Source: Ceratothoa steindachneri
Taxonomy: Eukaryota > Arthropoda > Malacostraca > Isopoda > Cymothoidae
Assembly (NCBI GenBank): GCA_963969495.1
Contig: OZ018326.1
Span: 175,435,056 to 175,499,055 of the forward strand
Reading direction: 5' to 3'
DNA: 64,000 nt
The notes beneath the pieces were generated by a model. The model made no database searches. It was not told where the DNA came from and worked only from the letters and a program-made list of their open reading frames with translations. Position 1 is the first letter of the stretch. The number at the start of each line of letters is the position of its first letter. Shown here one piece after another: positions 11,190 through 21,118 of the stretch. A program made the position numbers and the translations under genes.

Positions 11190-12330
11190 TGAAAAATTAA
11201 ATGGTTAGTGTAGGGAAATCGTCGCTCTCCCCCCGTCGTTCACTCTTGGTGGAGTTACAAGGCGGTTACCGCAAAGACATCCGGCCAAGGCATCGGCGAG
11301 TCAAAAGCGTAACCGCAGCGTGGCACAACTCGGTGCCATGAAACACCCTCAAGGTAAAAATGTAAGATCTCCCCCAGGAGAGTGAGATCCAGTTTCACGT
11401 CAAATAAGAAATTGGAGACGTGTTTCTCCCAATCTCGAAGGCTAACGAGGAGCTGATGTTTGACTTCGTGGGAAAAACCGTTGGCCAAAAGAACTCTCCT
11501 CGGGCCGTCCTTAAGCCCCTTTCCCCCCTTACCACTCCCCCAGTGGGGTGACGAGGTATAAATGAGGAACTTTGAGGAAAATCGGGGTAGTATACGACAG
11601 TCTCTGGGTGACGAAGTCTTCGGATCAAACCAAACTACCGAAACTGGAGAGGTAGTTTACTTGGGTCGCCAGACCAAGAAGTACCCTGCAAAAGAGAGGC
11701 AGGGCTACCTACCTTAAGGGGCTAAGAAGAAGCTCATCCTTGAGCTAGTCTCAGGTTATCAAATCAAACGATAAGATAACTTTGTTAAGTTCAACTTAAT
11801 CTTGCCAGAGAGACTTCTCATATCCCGGTGCACCTTAAACACCAGGGGTATTCCTCGTCCTTGAGGAATTAAGAAAAGAAGAAGGGAAAGGCTCCCCTCT
11901 CGAGCCCGTTACTCGGTGGCCACACCAAACTCCTAAGTTAACTTGGTAAGGAACCAAGTTGAAATGATTCTCCCTAGAGAAACCCCCCCTTCGTTATCCT
12001 CGCCCTTGAAGAAGACCCTCCCCGAGTTCAGTCCTCGTCCATATGGAAATAAGTAACAAAGGAGAAAAGCTCCCCCTCGAGCTTGTTTCTCGGTGGTCAC
12101 ACCGCACTCCGAGTTAACTTGGTATAAGAACCAAGTTCGAGTCACTCTCGCCAGAGAGACCACGACTGCCTAGGTGTTGCATAAAGCACCGTTATTGTTC
12201 TCATCCTTGAAGAACCCCCTTTCCCCCCTCCCGAAATGCCGTGTGGACCCCCAGCTGCTACCTTCGCCAAAACGACCGTGTGATTCCACCCATCTACATC
12301 TGGACAGACGGCACGCGTCGTGAGTCAATA
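11190..12330. other. GC-richer island of unknown nature
   Basis: A sharply bounded block with more G and C than the AT-rich flanks. Minus-strand open frames (11255-11488, 11395-11628, 11933-12163) have no recognisable domain. The right half is a tandem repeat (see 11700-12215). The composition would fit an inserted element such as an LTR or a satellite fragment, but I see no termini or target duplication. Confidence 0.4.
11700..12215 (+). repeat. Imperfect tandem repeat, period about 177 bp, roughly 2.7 copies
   Basis: Anchors CGGTGGCCACACC at 11914 and CGGTGGTCACACC at 12091 set the period at 177 bp. Both copies share CCTCGTCC, CTCGAGC, GTTAACTTGGT and AACCAAGTT in the same order; a more diverged copy precedes them from about 11700. 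Each of the two clearer copies carries the short palindrome AACTTGGT...ACCAAGTT, able to form an 8-bp stem with a 4-6 nt loop. No protein or known satellite is recognised. Confidence 0.65.
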
Positions 12331-12849
12331 ACATTTCTGAGGCCTTTTAAATTCCAGTAGAGTCCGTAAGCCTAAATCTTATATTATTGTTGTGTGTAGA
12401 GAAACTAACCAATTTTTGAGCAGTAAACTAATTTAATTAATTCTTGTTTATGATAAAATTCAGAGTATTGCTGTAGTTAATGTTTAGATGTTGTGTATTC
12501 AATGGTTAAAGTTAAAATATAAGTTTATTTTGGGAATTAGTGTTGTTTCTCGTATATCCTTACGTGTTTCGGAACGGCTCTGTTCGTTAAGATATTCAGA
12601 TAAAAATATATATTAGAAACTCCTTAGCACTCTTAGAATAGAACAAAAAGGGGTGGAATTCTACCTTCGAACCGACATAGTAACTTATAAAGTCGCATGC
12701 ACGACACAACAACAATCAATCAAGTATTTATAACCATGTAGGTAAAATCATAATACTGGATAAACTATCCCTTTGCCAGTAGTATCTGTTATAATTGCAT
12801 CTATTATAATAAAATATATTAATGAAATTACTAATGCCATCTTTTAATT
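12331..12849. other. Unassigned AT-rich stretch before the hAT remnant
   Basis: AT-rich, no recognisable coding sequence. It may include the eroded N-terminal part of the hAT transposase, but no BED finger or other motif is visible. Confidence 0.35.
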
Positions 12850-14020
12850 AACTCATCATTGGGACAACTAGTAGCCAAATTGCAAGTGAATCAGTACCTT
12901 GAGGGATAATGAAGCCATTTTTGAGTTATGTTAGATATTTGGATGATAATCAAGTGAGAGTGAAAATGTTTTTGGCCAGAAATCTTAAATCCCACTCTTC
13001 TTGAAACATCTTAGCAAGAAGTTATCACTTATTTCGAAGAAAACAATATTACACTAAAAATATAATGGCCTCTGATATTGATGGTGCTCCATCTATAAGA
13101 GGCCGAAACATGTTTATTCTGAACTTAAATTATGTACAAAAAGGGTTTTGCATGCAGTGCGTAATACACTGGCACCACTCAGTTGCAAAACAATTAAGTG
13201 GACGTCTGCCTGATTAACTTACTTTCGTAATAAAAGCTGGTAACCATATTAAACCAAATTCTCTACAAAACCAATCTTTCATGAAATCTGTAGTCAAAAT
13301 ATTGAATAGTTTGAACATCTCATCATGCATCCAGAGGTGACATGTTATCAAAATGTAATAGTCTTGATAGTTTTATTTTAATTTAGGAAGCTGCAAGAAC
13401 AATTGTTTTCAGACAAATGCGATATAATTTACCTTAGATATATTGGACAAAATAAGTTACTTAATAAACAGTTACGAGGATAAAACTCTGATTTCATATC
13501 CTTGAAAATAACTATCACTGCTTTCCTAGGAAACGTACAGTTGTAAAAGATTAATAGACATGATTAGCAGCCATCTACACCATTAAGAGCTTGTATTGTA
13601 TATTGAACATTTAAAAAATGTACATAATTTAGGGAAGCTCGTTTTTGTAGACCTACGTATGATAAATATATCAGATTGAGTGACAATTCCTTTCGACTCA
13701 ATACCGCTGTTAAACTTTTATTTGCAGGTAAATCTCCTCTAAATGTACTGTTGAGATATCAAAAATATGAAAGATGGGAAGCATAATATATGTAAAAGTA
13801 ATGATACTGCTAAAAATATTCAATTGAGAGTACAGTTGTACGTTATTGCTTCTCCAAATCGTACTTTGTTGAAGCTGGATTTGGCCTTGACTCGCTTAAT
13901 ATCAAAACCTCGTAATCGATTCGGTATTATCAAATGAGTGATTTTTGCATACGATTGACAACGATGGAACCGAATATTGAAAAAACTTGCAGAGCAGCGC
14001 AAACCACAAGGATCTAATTG
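12850..14020 (+). pseudogene. hAT-superfamily transposase remnant (ZBED5/SCAND3-like type)
   Basis: Plus-strand fragments in changing frames match the RNase H-like and dimerisation regions of hAT transposases in order. About 12913-12965 gives FLSYVRYLDDNQVRVKMFLA; about 13062-13200 gives MASDIDGAPSIRGRN followed by CMQCVIHWHHSVAKQLSGRL, the conserved D-G-A-P and C-x2-H-R-x-x-L-V region; about 13860-13990 gives VEAGFGLDSLN and RLTTMEPNIEKT, corresponding to the C-terminal dimerisation end. Frameshifts and stops are frequent. Terminal inverted repeats and an 8-bp target duplication were not found. The domain order over ~1.1 kb makes the superfamily call fairly secure. Confidence 0.75.
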
Positions 14021-17000
14021 AATAAATTAGCAGCTAATTTACATATGAATCTCAAAAATAAATATGTATTATAAGAGGGTTTGGCTCGACTTGTACCTAT
14101 GTATTATATGTGTTATTATGATAATGACTACAATTCATAATTATATTCATTGCTAACAGTAAAAGGAACCTTGTACCACCGTGTAAACGACTCTATAAGT
14201 TATTATGTCAGTCCGTCGGTCGGTCGGATGGTAGCCATTTTACATTTCAATGAGTTTTTGAAAGTTTTGAACCTCATCAGGTCAGATGATATGTTTGTTA
14301 ATTGATAATACGCTTGTTTATTAAAAGTCTTTTTGTTTAATTATTTAAATAATTTAAAGCACGCTACTTAATTCTGTTGACCTGGTTTTACGTCGAATAG
14401 AGGCTATGGGATCTACCGAACTAAATTAGGAGTCAGAAGAAGGTTCAGAACCTATGATCTTTAAATGAGATTTAGTAATTTATTCTGTAAAATTTAAAAA
14501 TTCGGATGCAATACAAAATTAAGATATGTGTCAAGCATTTTTGTGATCAATTTAATTTAAAACGCGATTTTCCTCGAAAATGATGGTAGATAAGGCTGAG
14601 TGTTGATAAATAAGTGCAATTTAATGCAATGAGGTGATCAAAATTCCCGGGGATTGTACGACATGGATCCTCATTATATAATAAAAGTTATGTTTAATAA
14701 AGATTTGGAGGTATTAATTTACAACGATCTAAATGTTTCCAAATATATCCATCCCCTCCCCCCCCCAAGCAAACAGGTTTCGGGGTTAGGTAGCCGAGAG
14801 TTTTGTATTTACAACAAAAGTTATTATTTTTTTAATATATTAAAAGTGTTTTTCAACAATTACTTAGAATATGTGGCTCAGTTTAATCTATTTAATTTAG
14901 AATGTGCTCAAAGTAGAGTCCCAAAAGTATTTTTTGAATTAAAAAATAAATTAAAGAAGCCATTCCGAGAAATCTTTATTTGCTTTCACTTGAAAATCAT
15001 CGATATCTTTAAAATATTAAAAGCATTCACTATTATAACGTAAGAGTTGCTGTAGAAGTTTGTCGAACGAGCGTTAACTAGAAATTATGAGATCATAGAA
15101 TTCTTATTCTATAATATCCTCATTATGGAATAATTTACCCTTGACACTCTTTAAAAAATAATCAGTCAATATGTTTAGGAATAAAAATGATAATTAATAA
15201 CTTAATATAATCTAAAATTACATTATACTCTAACAGTGCAAATAACATAAATAATTTAAATCTTCTTTTCCATCCACTCTCATCTTCTTTATTCTCTTCA
15301 TTTTTTTCTTAGACCTGCCTTTATGGGCACTTCCGGTCTAAACTTCTGTAGAGACGAAGCAGACATGAAATAACAAGAATCAATAAATAGGGTAGAGAGT
15401 ATAAAAAGAAAATATTATGACTGACAAAACTCCAGTTCAAAATCTCACAAATCATTATTATTTAGAGAAGGATTAGCGAATTATAAAGTGCCACAAAGGG
15501 GTTCGTTTGAAAACAAAACTCTAAAGCATGACGTCGTTAGGAGAACCATGCGCCCTTTCAATTAAGTAAAAATCTATATAAATACATACATTTCTGATGA
15601 GTATGCGTAAATGATGAATAGCGATAGATAACATGAACTGTTGCAAAATCCAAAAGATCATGTTAACAATAGAAATTAATGAAATCTAGACTAGAATTTT
15701 GCAATTCAAATCGAATAGATTACATACGAAATAACCAAGAATAAAATATTAATATTATTCCAAGGTCGACCAAAGTGAAGCCTCAAGGAGAATTCTGAAA
15801 ACGATGACAGATGATAATAACACGCTCTTCTGCATTCGGAGAATCAAAGGAGCCGTGTTTGGTTGTAGTTAAAGGGCGAAGGAGTGATCGTGCATGAAGT
15901 TTTGTAGGTGGTTAAATTTTACAGACATTTCTTAAACCAGGAGGATAAGAGATAGGAAAAAAAATTATATTTTTAAAAGTATAAAATAAATATTGGCGCA
16001 ATCTTTGCTCCATTGCTCAATCTTTGCCTCCATTTCTTCAATCAGGAGGCAAGGAGATAAGATAGTATTTATATATTTTTAAAAGTATAAAATAAAGTTT
16101 TGAAGTCACAGTAATGAAATTGTTGGTAAGATACATCAGGACAAAACGCAAAAGAGGACCTATTCTGGGTACTTTAAGAGCCGAGAGTATAGCAGCCACG
16201 TGATCTCACGTTCTATGCGTAACAGAGGCCTGACGCTTTGCCAGAGATGATTAGAAGAAAAGAGAAATAGGGAGAATGGAAAATTAGGAAAATACGGGAA
16301 AAGGTGGAAATGCAATCAGCCATTTGAGGCCTGATGACGCTTTGGTACATTGTTTAAGGTGAAATTGCAAATAATCTAAGTATTGGTTGCAATAAAACCG
16401 AGGTGGAGGACTGGCCAATGGGTGAGACGATAGTAAAACCTGATTGAATAATGTCCTTCTGGTAATCAACAAATGCTCTTGGGTCTTGTTTATGGGTTTT
16501 TCGGTGAAGCATAGGGGTTAAGAGTAGCATTTAACCCTAAAAAATATATGGAGAAATCTATTCTACCCATTATACGAGGCTATTCCTTAGGTGTGTAAGA
16601 ATACTCTGAGTTTGTACTATCCATTTCGGAATTTACAATAAATGATATTTATATTATCGTCTAGGTAAAGGTTTTGTCATTAACAACCCTAATTTTTGGT
16701 TTCGCTTTAAGATAAGGATACTTCTCCTGCGAGAATAAAAAATAGCTTCGACAATTTTATGACACTATGAACAGTGTGACAAAGGAAAATCAGCTAATTA
16801 AGCCATTCCATTCTCCCCTGCCTATGGAGGAATATATTTTGAACAAACTTATCGTTATAAATGACGCACAAACTAAATATCATAAAATGGCGTGAATACT
16901 ATGTTTTCCGCCACTTATTTGTGATTAGTGTGGAAAGAGAAAGCCTCAACGATTAGATATTCAGTATCGTCTAAGAATATCCAAAGGCATTTTTATCTAT

Positions 17001-17439
17001 CCCATCTTCGTTAATATTTACCAGAAAAATTCTAAGGTTTCCAAATTTAGGTACAATAACCTATAAGTATAATCTCGATATTGGTAAAGGTTAAAAAAAT
17101 TAGGATAAATAAAACGAGAGCTATCATTTCATAAGCAGTTTACTAGAAAAATTAAAGTGTAAATTGGACCTGAGCACTTAGGTGTTTATTAGCGAGAACC
17201 GACATTGTTTGAATAGCAACAAACTTCAGGTCAATCTCCTTTAGCTTAGATAATGCCTTGCCACCTGTAATATAGATAACATGACTAAAAAATTATGTTA
17301 CTTTTTTTCGCAAGCTGGTTGGAAAGCTGTGCCACAAAGATGTTCTTAAATTGAAACCATTTACAGATTTTCAAGGGTTCAATAAAGGTAGTCTATAATA
17401 TCCTGTCAGCCTATGACAAAACAGCTTTATGTAAAGATG
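14021..17439. other. Unassigned AT-rich stretch
   Basis: Long AT-rich interval. A 129-codon plus-strand frame at 14654-15043 is composed mostly of AT-rich codons and has no recognisable domain; I regard it as chance. A short GGTC-rich simple run occurs near 14215. A short direct repeat at 15.94-16.10 kb is listed separately. Confidence 0.4.
15937..16096 (+). repeat. Two direct copies of a ~55-bp AT-rich unit
   Basis: Copies at about 15937-15991 and 16042-16096 share AGGAGG...AAGAGATA-like starts and an identical TATTTTTAAAAGTATAAAAT string, about 105 bp apart. The spacer itself contains the twice-repeated CAATCTTTGC(C)TCCAT motif. This looks like a local tandem duplication. Confidence 0.55.
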
Positions 17440-18200
17440 GTAATTAAACGGGCTAGCCAAGGAAGATCTCATAAAGGAAAGACCGAGCCATTACAGAAAT
17501 TGTTAAGATAGGTCGTTTGAAGACAGTTGCAATATTCACTTGAGAAATTATGGTATCATTGTCTCCAAGCAGGAAGTGTCAGGTCGGATAAATAAAGACA
17601 CTCTTCACATTACCCACACACGTGGTCATCCCACTGATCAGGAGAAAGAATGAAGCTCGTCGTGCTTCATTAATGAGCACGTTCAAAGAAAATGGAGATA
17701 TGTCCACCTTTGTGGCTAATCTATATTCAATTTGTTCTGATAGGATAGCGGCATGTTCGCTCGTCGCAGAGCAAGCAAAATCTTGGCAGTCAATTGCACC
17801 AAAAAGATTGACTTTGGTAAAGCATGTGATATAGTCTAGGGCCTGATATTGGTAGAAGGCACTGGTACACTTGTGTTATTATGGGGTACTCTGAAGCATA
17901 ATGAAAATTAAATTGCTGAGCAGCATGCTTCGCCCTATCTGCGAGCGTACAAAGCCCAGCCTGCAATTCTTATGCAGGATAACGCCCCATGCCACGCGGT
18001 GAAGTCCGTGAGGGGCTTCCGGACGACGAGCATATCACTGTTAAGAACTGGCATGTACTGAGTTCAGACCTCCTGATTCCCATTGGAAATGTTTTGAAAA
18101 CACTCCGGAACCAATATAAAGCGAAGAATACTAAAACATAGAAAGAACACTGGGGATTTTTTTTCAAGATGAATGGAGCAAGACTTTTGAAAATGACATT
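17440..18200 (+). pseudogene. Tc1-like transposase remnant
   Basis: Plus-strand pieces in several frames follow Tc1 transposase order: an HTH-linker part (NYGIIVSKQEV near 17547, then ITHTRGHPTD near 17610), a strand-rich region (GLILVEGTGTLVLLWGTL near 17840-17900) and the diagnostic second catalytic Asp motif AILMQDNAPCHAVKSV at about 17965-18012. Numerous frameshifts and stops are present. The C-terminal end runs towards the inverted arm of the Penelope-like element at 18205, suggesting that element may have inserted into or truncated it. Terminal repeats were not identified. Confidence 0.7.
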
Positions 18201-18204
18201 TATT

Positions 18205-18233
18205 GGAATATCACGAGTAAATTATCAATGGAA

Positions 18234-18282
<49 letters not shown>

Positions 18283-18489
18283 GAAATATCACGAACGTTA
18301 GCACGTGATAACTATAAATATGAATATGTACCACGGAAGGAAACAATAAAAACCAGATTGGAGTAAGTACTTTCGTCAATTCCACATTTTCAAACTCATG
18401 GTGAGAAAAATAAGACCCCCAGTATTTATACAAAGCACGTTCCCTATTAGGTCAAAATTTTAATGCTATCAGATAAGTCGGATTTTAGA
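18205..18489 (+). repeat. Left inverted arm of the Penelope-like element
   Basis: From GAATATCACGAGTAAATTAT through GGAAAACATAT, a TA tract and on to AGATAAGTCGGATTTTAGA. It pairs with 19045-19271. Relative to the right arm it has a longer TA tract (18237-18280) and an additional segment after it that begins GGGAAATATCACGAACG. Confidence 0.8.
18237..18280 (+). repeat. TA microsatellite within left Penelope arm
   Basis: Pure AT/TA dinucleotide tract of about 44 bp located inside the inverted arm. Confidence 0.95.
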
Positions 18490-18541
18490 AAAAGTGATAA
18501 AATTCGATCTAGCGAAAACAGCCCTGGGCTAATTTTTGAGA

Positions 18542-18973
18542 TTACTCTCCTTTGTTTGGGAGATTAAAAAATGATTCCAGGATATTTCTCTTTATAAAAT
18601 CATTACTATGGATTATAGTATCAGTTTTTGACCAGGTAATTCCGTGTCCCATCTTGTAATTGTGGACAGCTAAGGCATTATTCTGATAACCCTTAATTAC
18701 TGCGTTTTTGTATTGTTGGATCCTTACAGAAATATTTTTGGAAGTTTGGCCTAAATAGAATAAATTACAATCTAAACATAGAATTCGGTAAATTACATTA
18801 TTATCATTATTGGGGGTATGCTTTATTACGAGATTTTTTAATTTATGATTGCATTTAAAGGCTACCTTAATATTAAGTTGCATAAAAATTGGCACAACAG
18901 ACATTAAATTATCATAATAGAGTAAAATCAATAGGTTTTTACGAGGTTCTATTGTCTCTAATTTATAATTATA
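18542..18973 (-). pseudogene. GIY-YIG endonuclease domain of a Penelope-like retroelement
   Basis: The reading frame is open from near 18973 to the stop at 18542 and has no clear ATG at its upstream edge, as expected for the C-terminal part of a longer protein. The linker LNIKVAFKCNHKLKNLVIKH is typical of the region between RT and endonuclease. Next come VIYRILCLDCNLFYLGQTSK (the GIY and YIG elements with a CxxC pair), VRIQQY with the conserved Arg, NALAVH and finally KRNILES with the catalytic Glu. In the CCHH motif of this domain the first His position appears to be Tyr (QQYK), so zinc binding may be lost. The protein would nick DNA for target-primed reverse transcription; here the RT partner is missing. 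Confidence 0.8.
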
Positions 18974-19044
18974 AAAAAGTTTTTGGGGCTATATTCATAC
19001 ATTTCTCTCGAAAGTACTTTCAGTAGCATAATTTGGTAGCAATA

Positions 19045-19271
19045 TCTAAAATCCGACTTATCTGATAGCATTAAAATGTCGACCTAATAGAGAACGTGCT
19101 TTGTATAAATACTGGGGGTCTTATTTTTCTCACATTGAGTTTGAAAATGTCGAATAGACGAAAGTACTTACTCCAATCTGCTTTTTATTCAGTTTCCTTC
19201 CGTGGTACATATTCATATATATATATATATATATATATATGTTTTCCAATGATAATTTATTCGTGATATTC
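19045..19271 (-). repeat. Right inverted arm of the Penelope-like element
   Basis: Begins TCTAAAATCCGACTTATC and ends TTATTCGTGATATTC. Reverse-complemented it matches the left arm with only scattered substitutions; its TA tract (19215-19240) sits at the equivalent position. Confidence 0.8.
19215..19240 (+). repeat. TA microsatellite within right Penelope arm
   Basis: TA dinucleotide tract of about 26 bp at the position equivalent to the left-arm tract. Confidence 0.95.
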
Positions 19272-19559
19272 AAATAAATTTTTATTTCCCCTCTCTTTTT
19301 GATCATTTCGGAAACTTCAATTTTTCTATTAATTTGCTTATCTTATGATATCTTTTGTTTTATTTATCCAATTTGCAAAGCCTTTACCCATAATTTGTAT
19401 TCTATTATGGTAACATTTTTTTAGAGTATTATATATTTTCATTTAAAAAATGAATAGAATTAATCAAACATTGGATTTTATTTTAGTATGTTTGTATTGT
19501 AGTCTGAAGGTGAAATATACAAAAACTTGATCCCCCCCGAATTTTTTTAAATAAATACA

Positions 19560-19730
19560 ATCCATAGATGCGCGTATTCAATAATTACAATGATGTTTCT
19601 TCTGCTTCAAGACTACTTCAATTCGCTTTGGCATTTTGCAAACCAAATTAGTGATTAAAAATGTAGATCTTGGCCATTGACGCTCAAATCGATATCTATT
19701 GAGGCTGCTTGATTAGCTTCCTGGCAGTAG
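19560..19730 (-). pseudogene. Tc1-like transposase C-terminal remnant
   Basis: Minus-strand translation near 19565-19640 gives LITNLVCKMPKRIEVVLKQ, which corresponds to the conserved last segment of Tc1 transposases (LI-x-SMPRR-x-x-AVI-x-A-K-G). Upstream, towards 19730, a weak stretch may represent the preceding region. Earlier catalytic motifs were not recognised, so this is only the tail. Confidence 0.5.
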
Positions 19731-19747
19731 ATTCAGTGTATCAATCA

Positions 19748-20035
19748 CTAAAGAGACAGTCTAGAAAATGCCTCTACTTCCCGCGCTTTGATGACGCCCT
19801 CCCAACCTCCTCTAAGGCTGTATTGAGTCGACCGGCACACCTTAAATAAAAATATATTCGCTATCCTTTGTATTTCTTTATGACACAAACTTTTCAAGAT
19901 GCGGCGAGGAGTTCTCAGGTAGCTCAGATGCATTTTCTCTGAATCATCGATATCACTCTCACTAGCCATAGCAGATTCTTCAATATTCATTTTGTCCAGT
20001 GCAACTTCAGTCCCATTTACAGACACACGACACAT
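19748..20035 (-). other. Unrecognised 95-codon open frame
   Basis: A methionine-initiated minus-strand frame with an acidic N-terminal part (ESAMASESDIDDSEKM) and a basic middle (RTPRRILKSLCHKEIQRI). It adjoins a Tc1 C-terminal remnant on the same strand but does not resemble Tc1 transposase. I cannot tell whether it is a host exon, element-derived or chance. Confidence 0.15.
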
Positions 20036-20376
20036 CAGTTAAGAGGATACGGTCTTCCGATAAATTTCAATAAGATACGATTGCTAAATCATTGCACATT
20101 CCAATGATCCTTGGTTTTAGAATAACAATTGCACTATCGATTTGACTTCTTAAATAATGATTCAAAACGTTTCTGATTTAAAGTGATCTCGAACCAAAAT
20201 AAAAAGGATGGATTAACAGACGTTACCCTAATAGTTTAACTTAAAAAAGTAACGGAATAATGTGTTAAAAAAAAAATTGCTCCGATATTAAAAAGAAACG
20301 ATTAACGCGTTAATGCACAACACTGGGTATAAATATCGGAGAAAAAAAGATACGAGTAGATTTCATGGTAATGCTG

Positions 20377-20632
20377 ATGATGTCTTGGACAAAAGTTTTG
20401 AGACTATTATATACTTTAATCTTTTTAATTTTTTTTAATTTTCATGTAAAGAATAAGTATTGGTATATTTAAATTATTGCAGGCTTATTAAAAATTCCGA
20501 ATTTCAAAAATAATAAGGCAAAATGCAACGTTTGATTAATTTTTCTTATATGAAACACTATAGTATTCTCAAAACGTTTGGCCATTACTGTACTATACTT
20601 TTTCATATAAGAAAATTAATTAAACAAATCAA
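20377..20632 (+). repeat. Tc1-type terminal repeat sequences and an inverted hairpin
   Basis: Two outward-facing Tc1-like ends are visible: TTGGACAAAAGTTTTGAGAC at 20385 and, on the minus strand near 20556-20590, ATGGCCAAACGTTTTGAGAA. The string GGCCAAAAGTTTTGAGAAT is common in Tc1 termini. In addition 20528-20555 and 20601-20629 form an imperfect inverted repeat around TTTTCTTATATGAAA. This may be a MITE or remains of two nested Tc1 copies. Confidence 0.45.
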
Positions 20633-20729
20633 AAGTTTCCATTTGTTTTCCTATAGTTCAATCAAAATTCGAAGTAGAAATATTCCAAAATCTGGAGCTC
20701 AACCAGATTTTATGAATAAATATAGTCAC

Positions 20730-20828
20730 CTGATGCGCAAAGACGATCTTCACAATAAGGTCCATTATTCTACACGACTGCTTCAATTTATTTTGGCATG
20801 ATAGACATCAAATCTTTTATTATATTTT
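20730..20828 (-). pseudogene. Second Tc1-like transposase C-terminal remnant
   Basis: Minus-strand translation gives KDLMSIMPK, a stop, then IEAVV, matching the C-terminal LI-x-SMP-x-R-x-x-AV segment of Tc1 transposases. It ends at the 5-bp target duplication (20829-20833) of the large LTR element. The LTR element therefore probably inserted into this Tc1 copy, but I could not convincingly identify the rest of the transposase beyond 28381. Confidence 0.45.
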
Positions 20829-20833
20829 AACTG

Positions 20834-20944
20834 TGTCGTAGAATTGCTCATAGTCTGGTCGAATAATTATTCTAGTCCTTGATCTGGACACACCACTTTT
20901 GTTTAAGTCGGTGGTATTGACCCTCTGACTCAATCCTACGATCC

Positions 20945-21038
<94 letters not shown>

Positions 21039-21050
21039 TATATATGTATA

Positions 21051-21118
<68 letters not shown>

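Larger units (their letters stand above)
18205..19271 (-). mobile_element. Penelope-like element fragment flanked by long inverted arms
   Basis: The core is a minus-strand GIY-YIG endonuclease frame. On both sides lie inverted copies of the same sequence: 18205-18489 and 19045-19271 are near-perfect reverse complements apart from TA-tract length and an extra ~36 nt in the left arm. Penelope-like retroelements characteristically carry terminal repeats called pseudo-LTRs in direct or inverted orientation, and many encode a C-terminal GIY-YIG domain. The reverse transcriptase is absent, so this is a 5'-truncated copy. The boundaries are those of the inverted repeat, not of a confirmed target duplication. 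Confidence 0.75.

Noticed and set aside
14654..15043. 129-codon plus-strand open frame
   Set aside because: Composition is dominated by AT-rich codons (F, I, N, K, Y, L), no domain is recognisable and the surrounding DNA is noncoding-like; long frames arise by chance in such sequence only occasionally, but nothing supports this one.
18169..18366. Plus- and minus-strand frames reading through the TA tract (poly-Tyr/Ile)
   Set aside because: They are translations of the dinucleotide repeat.
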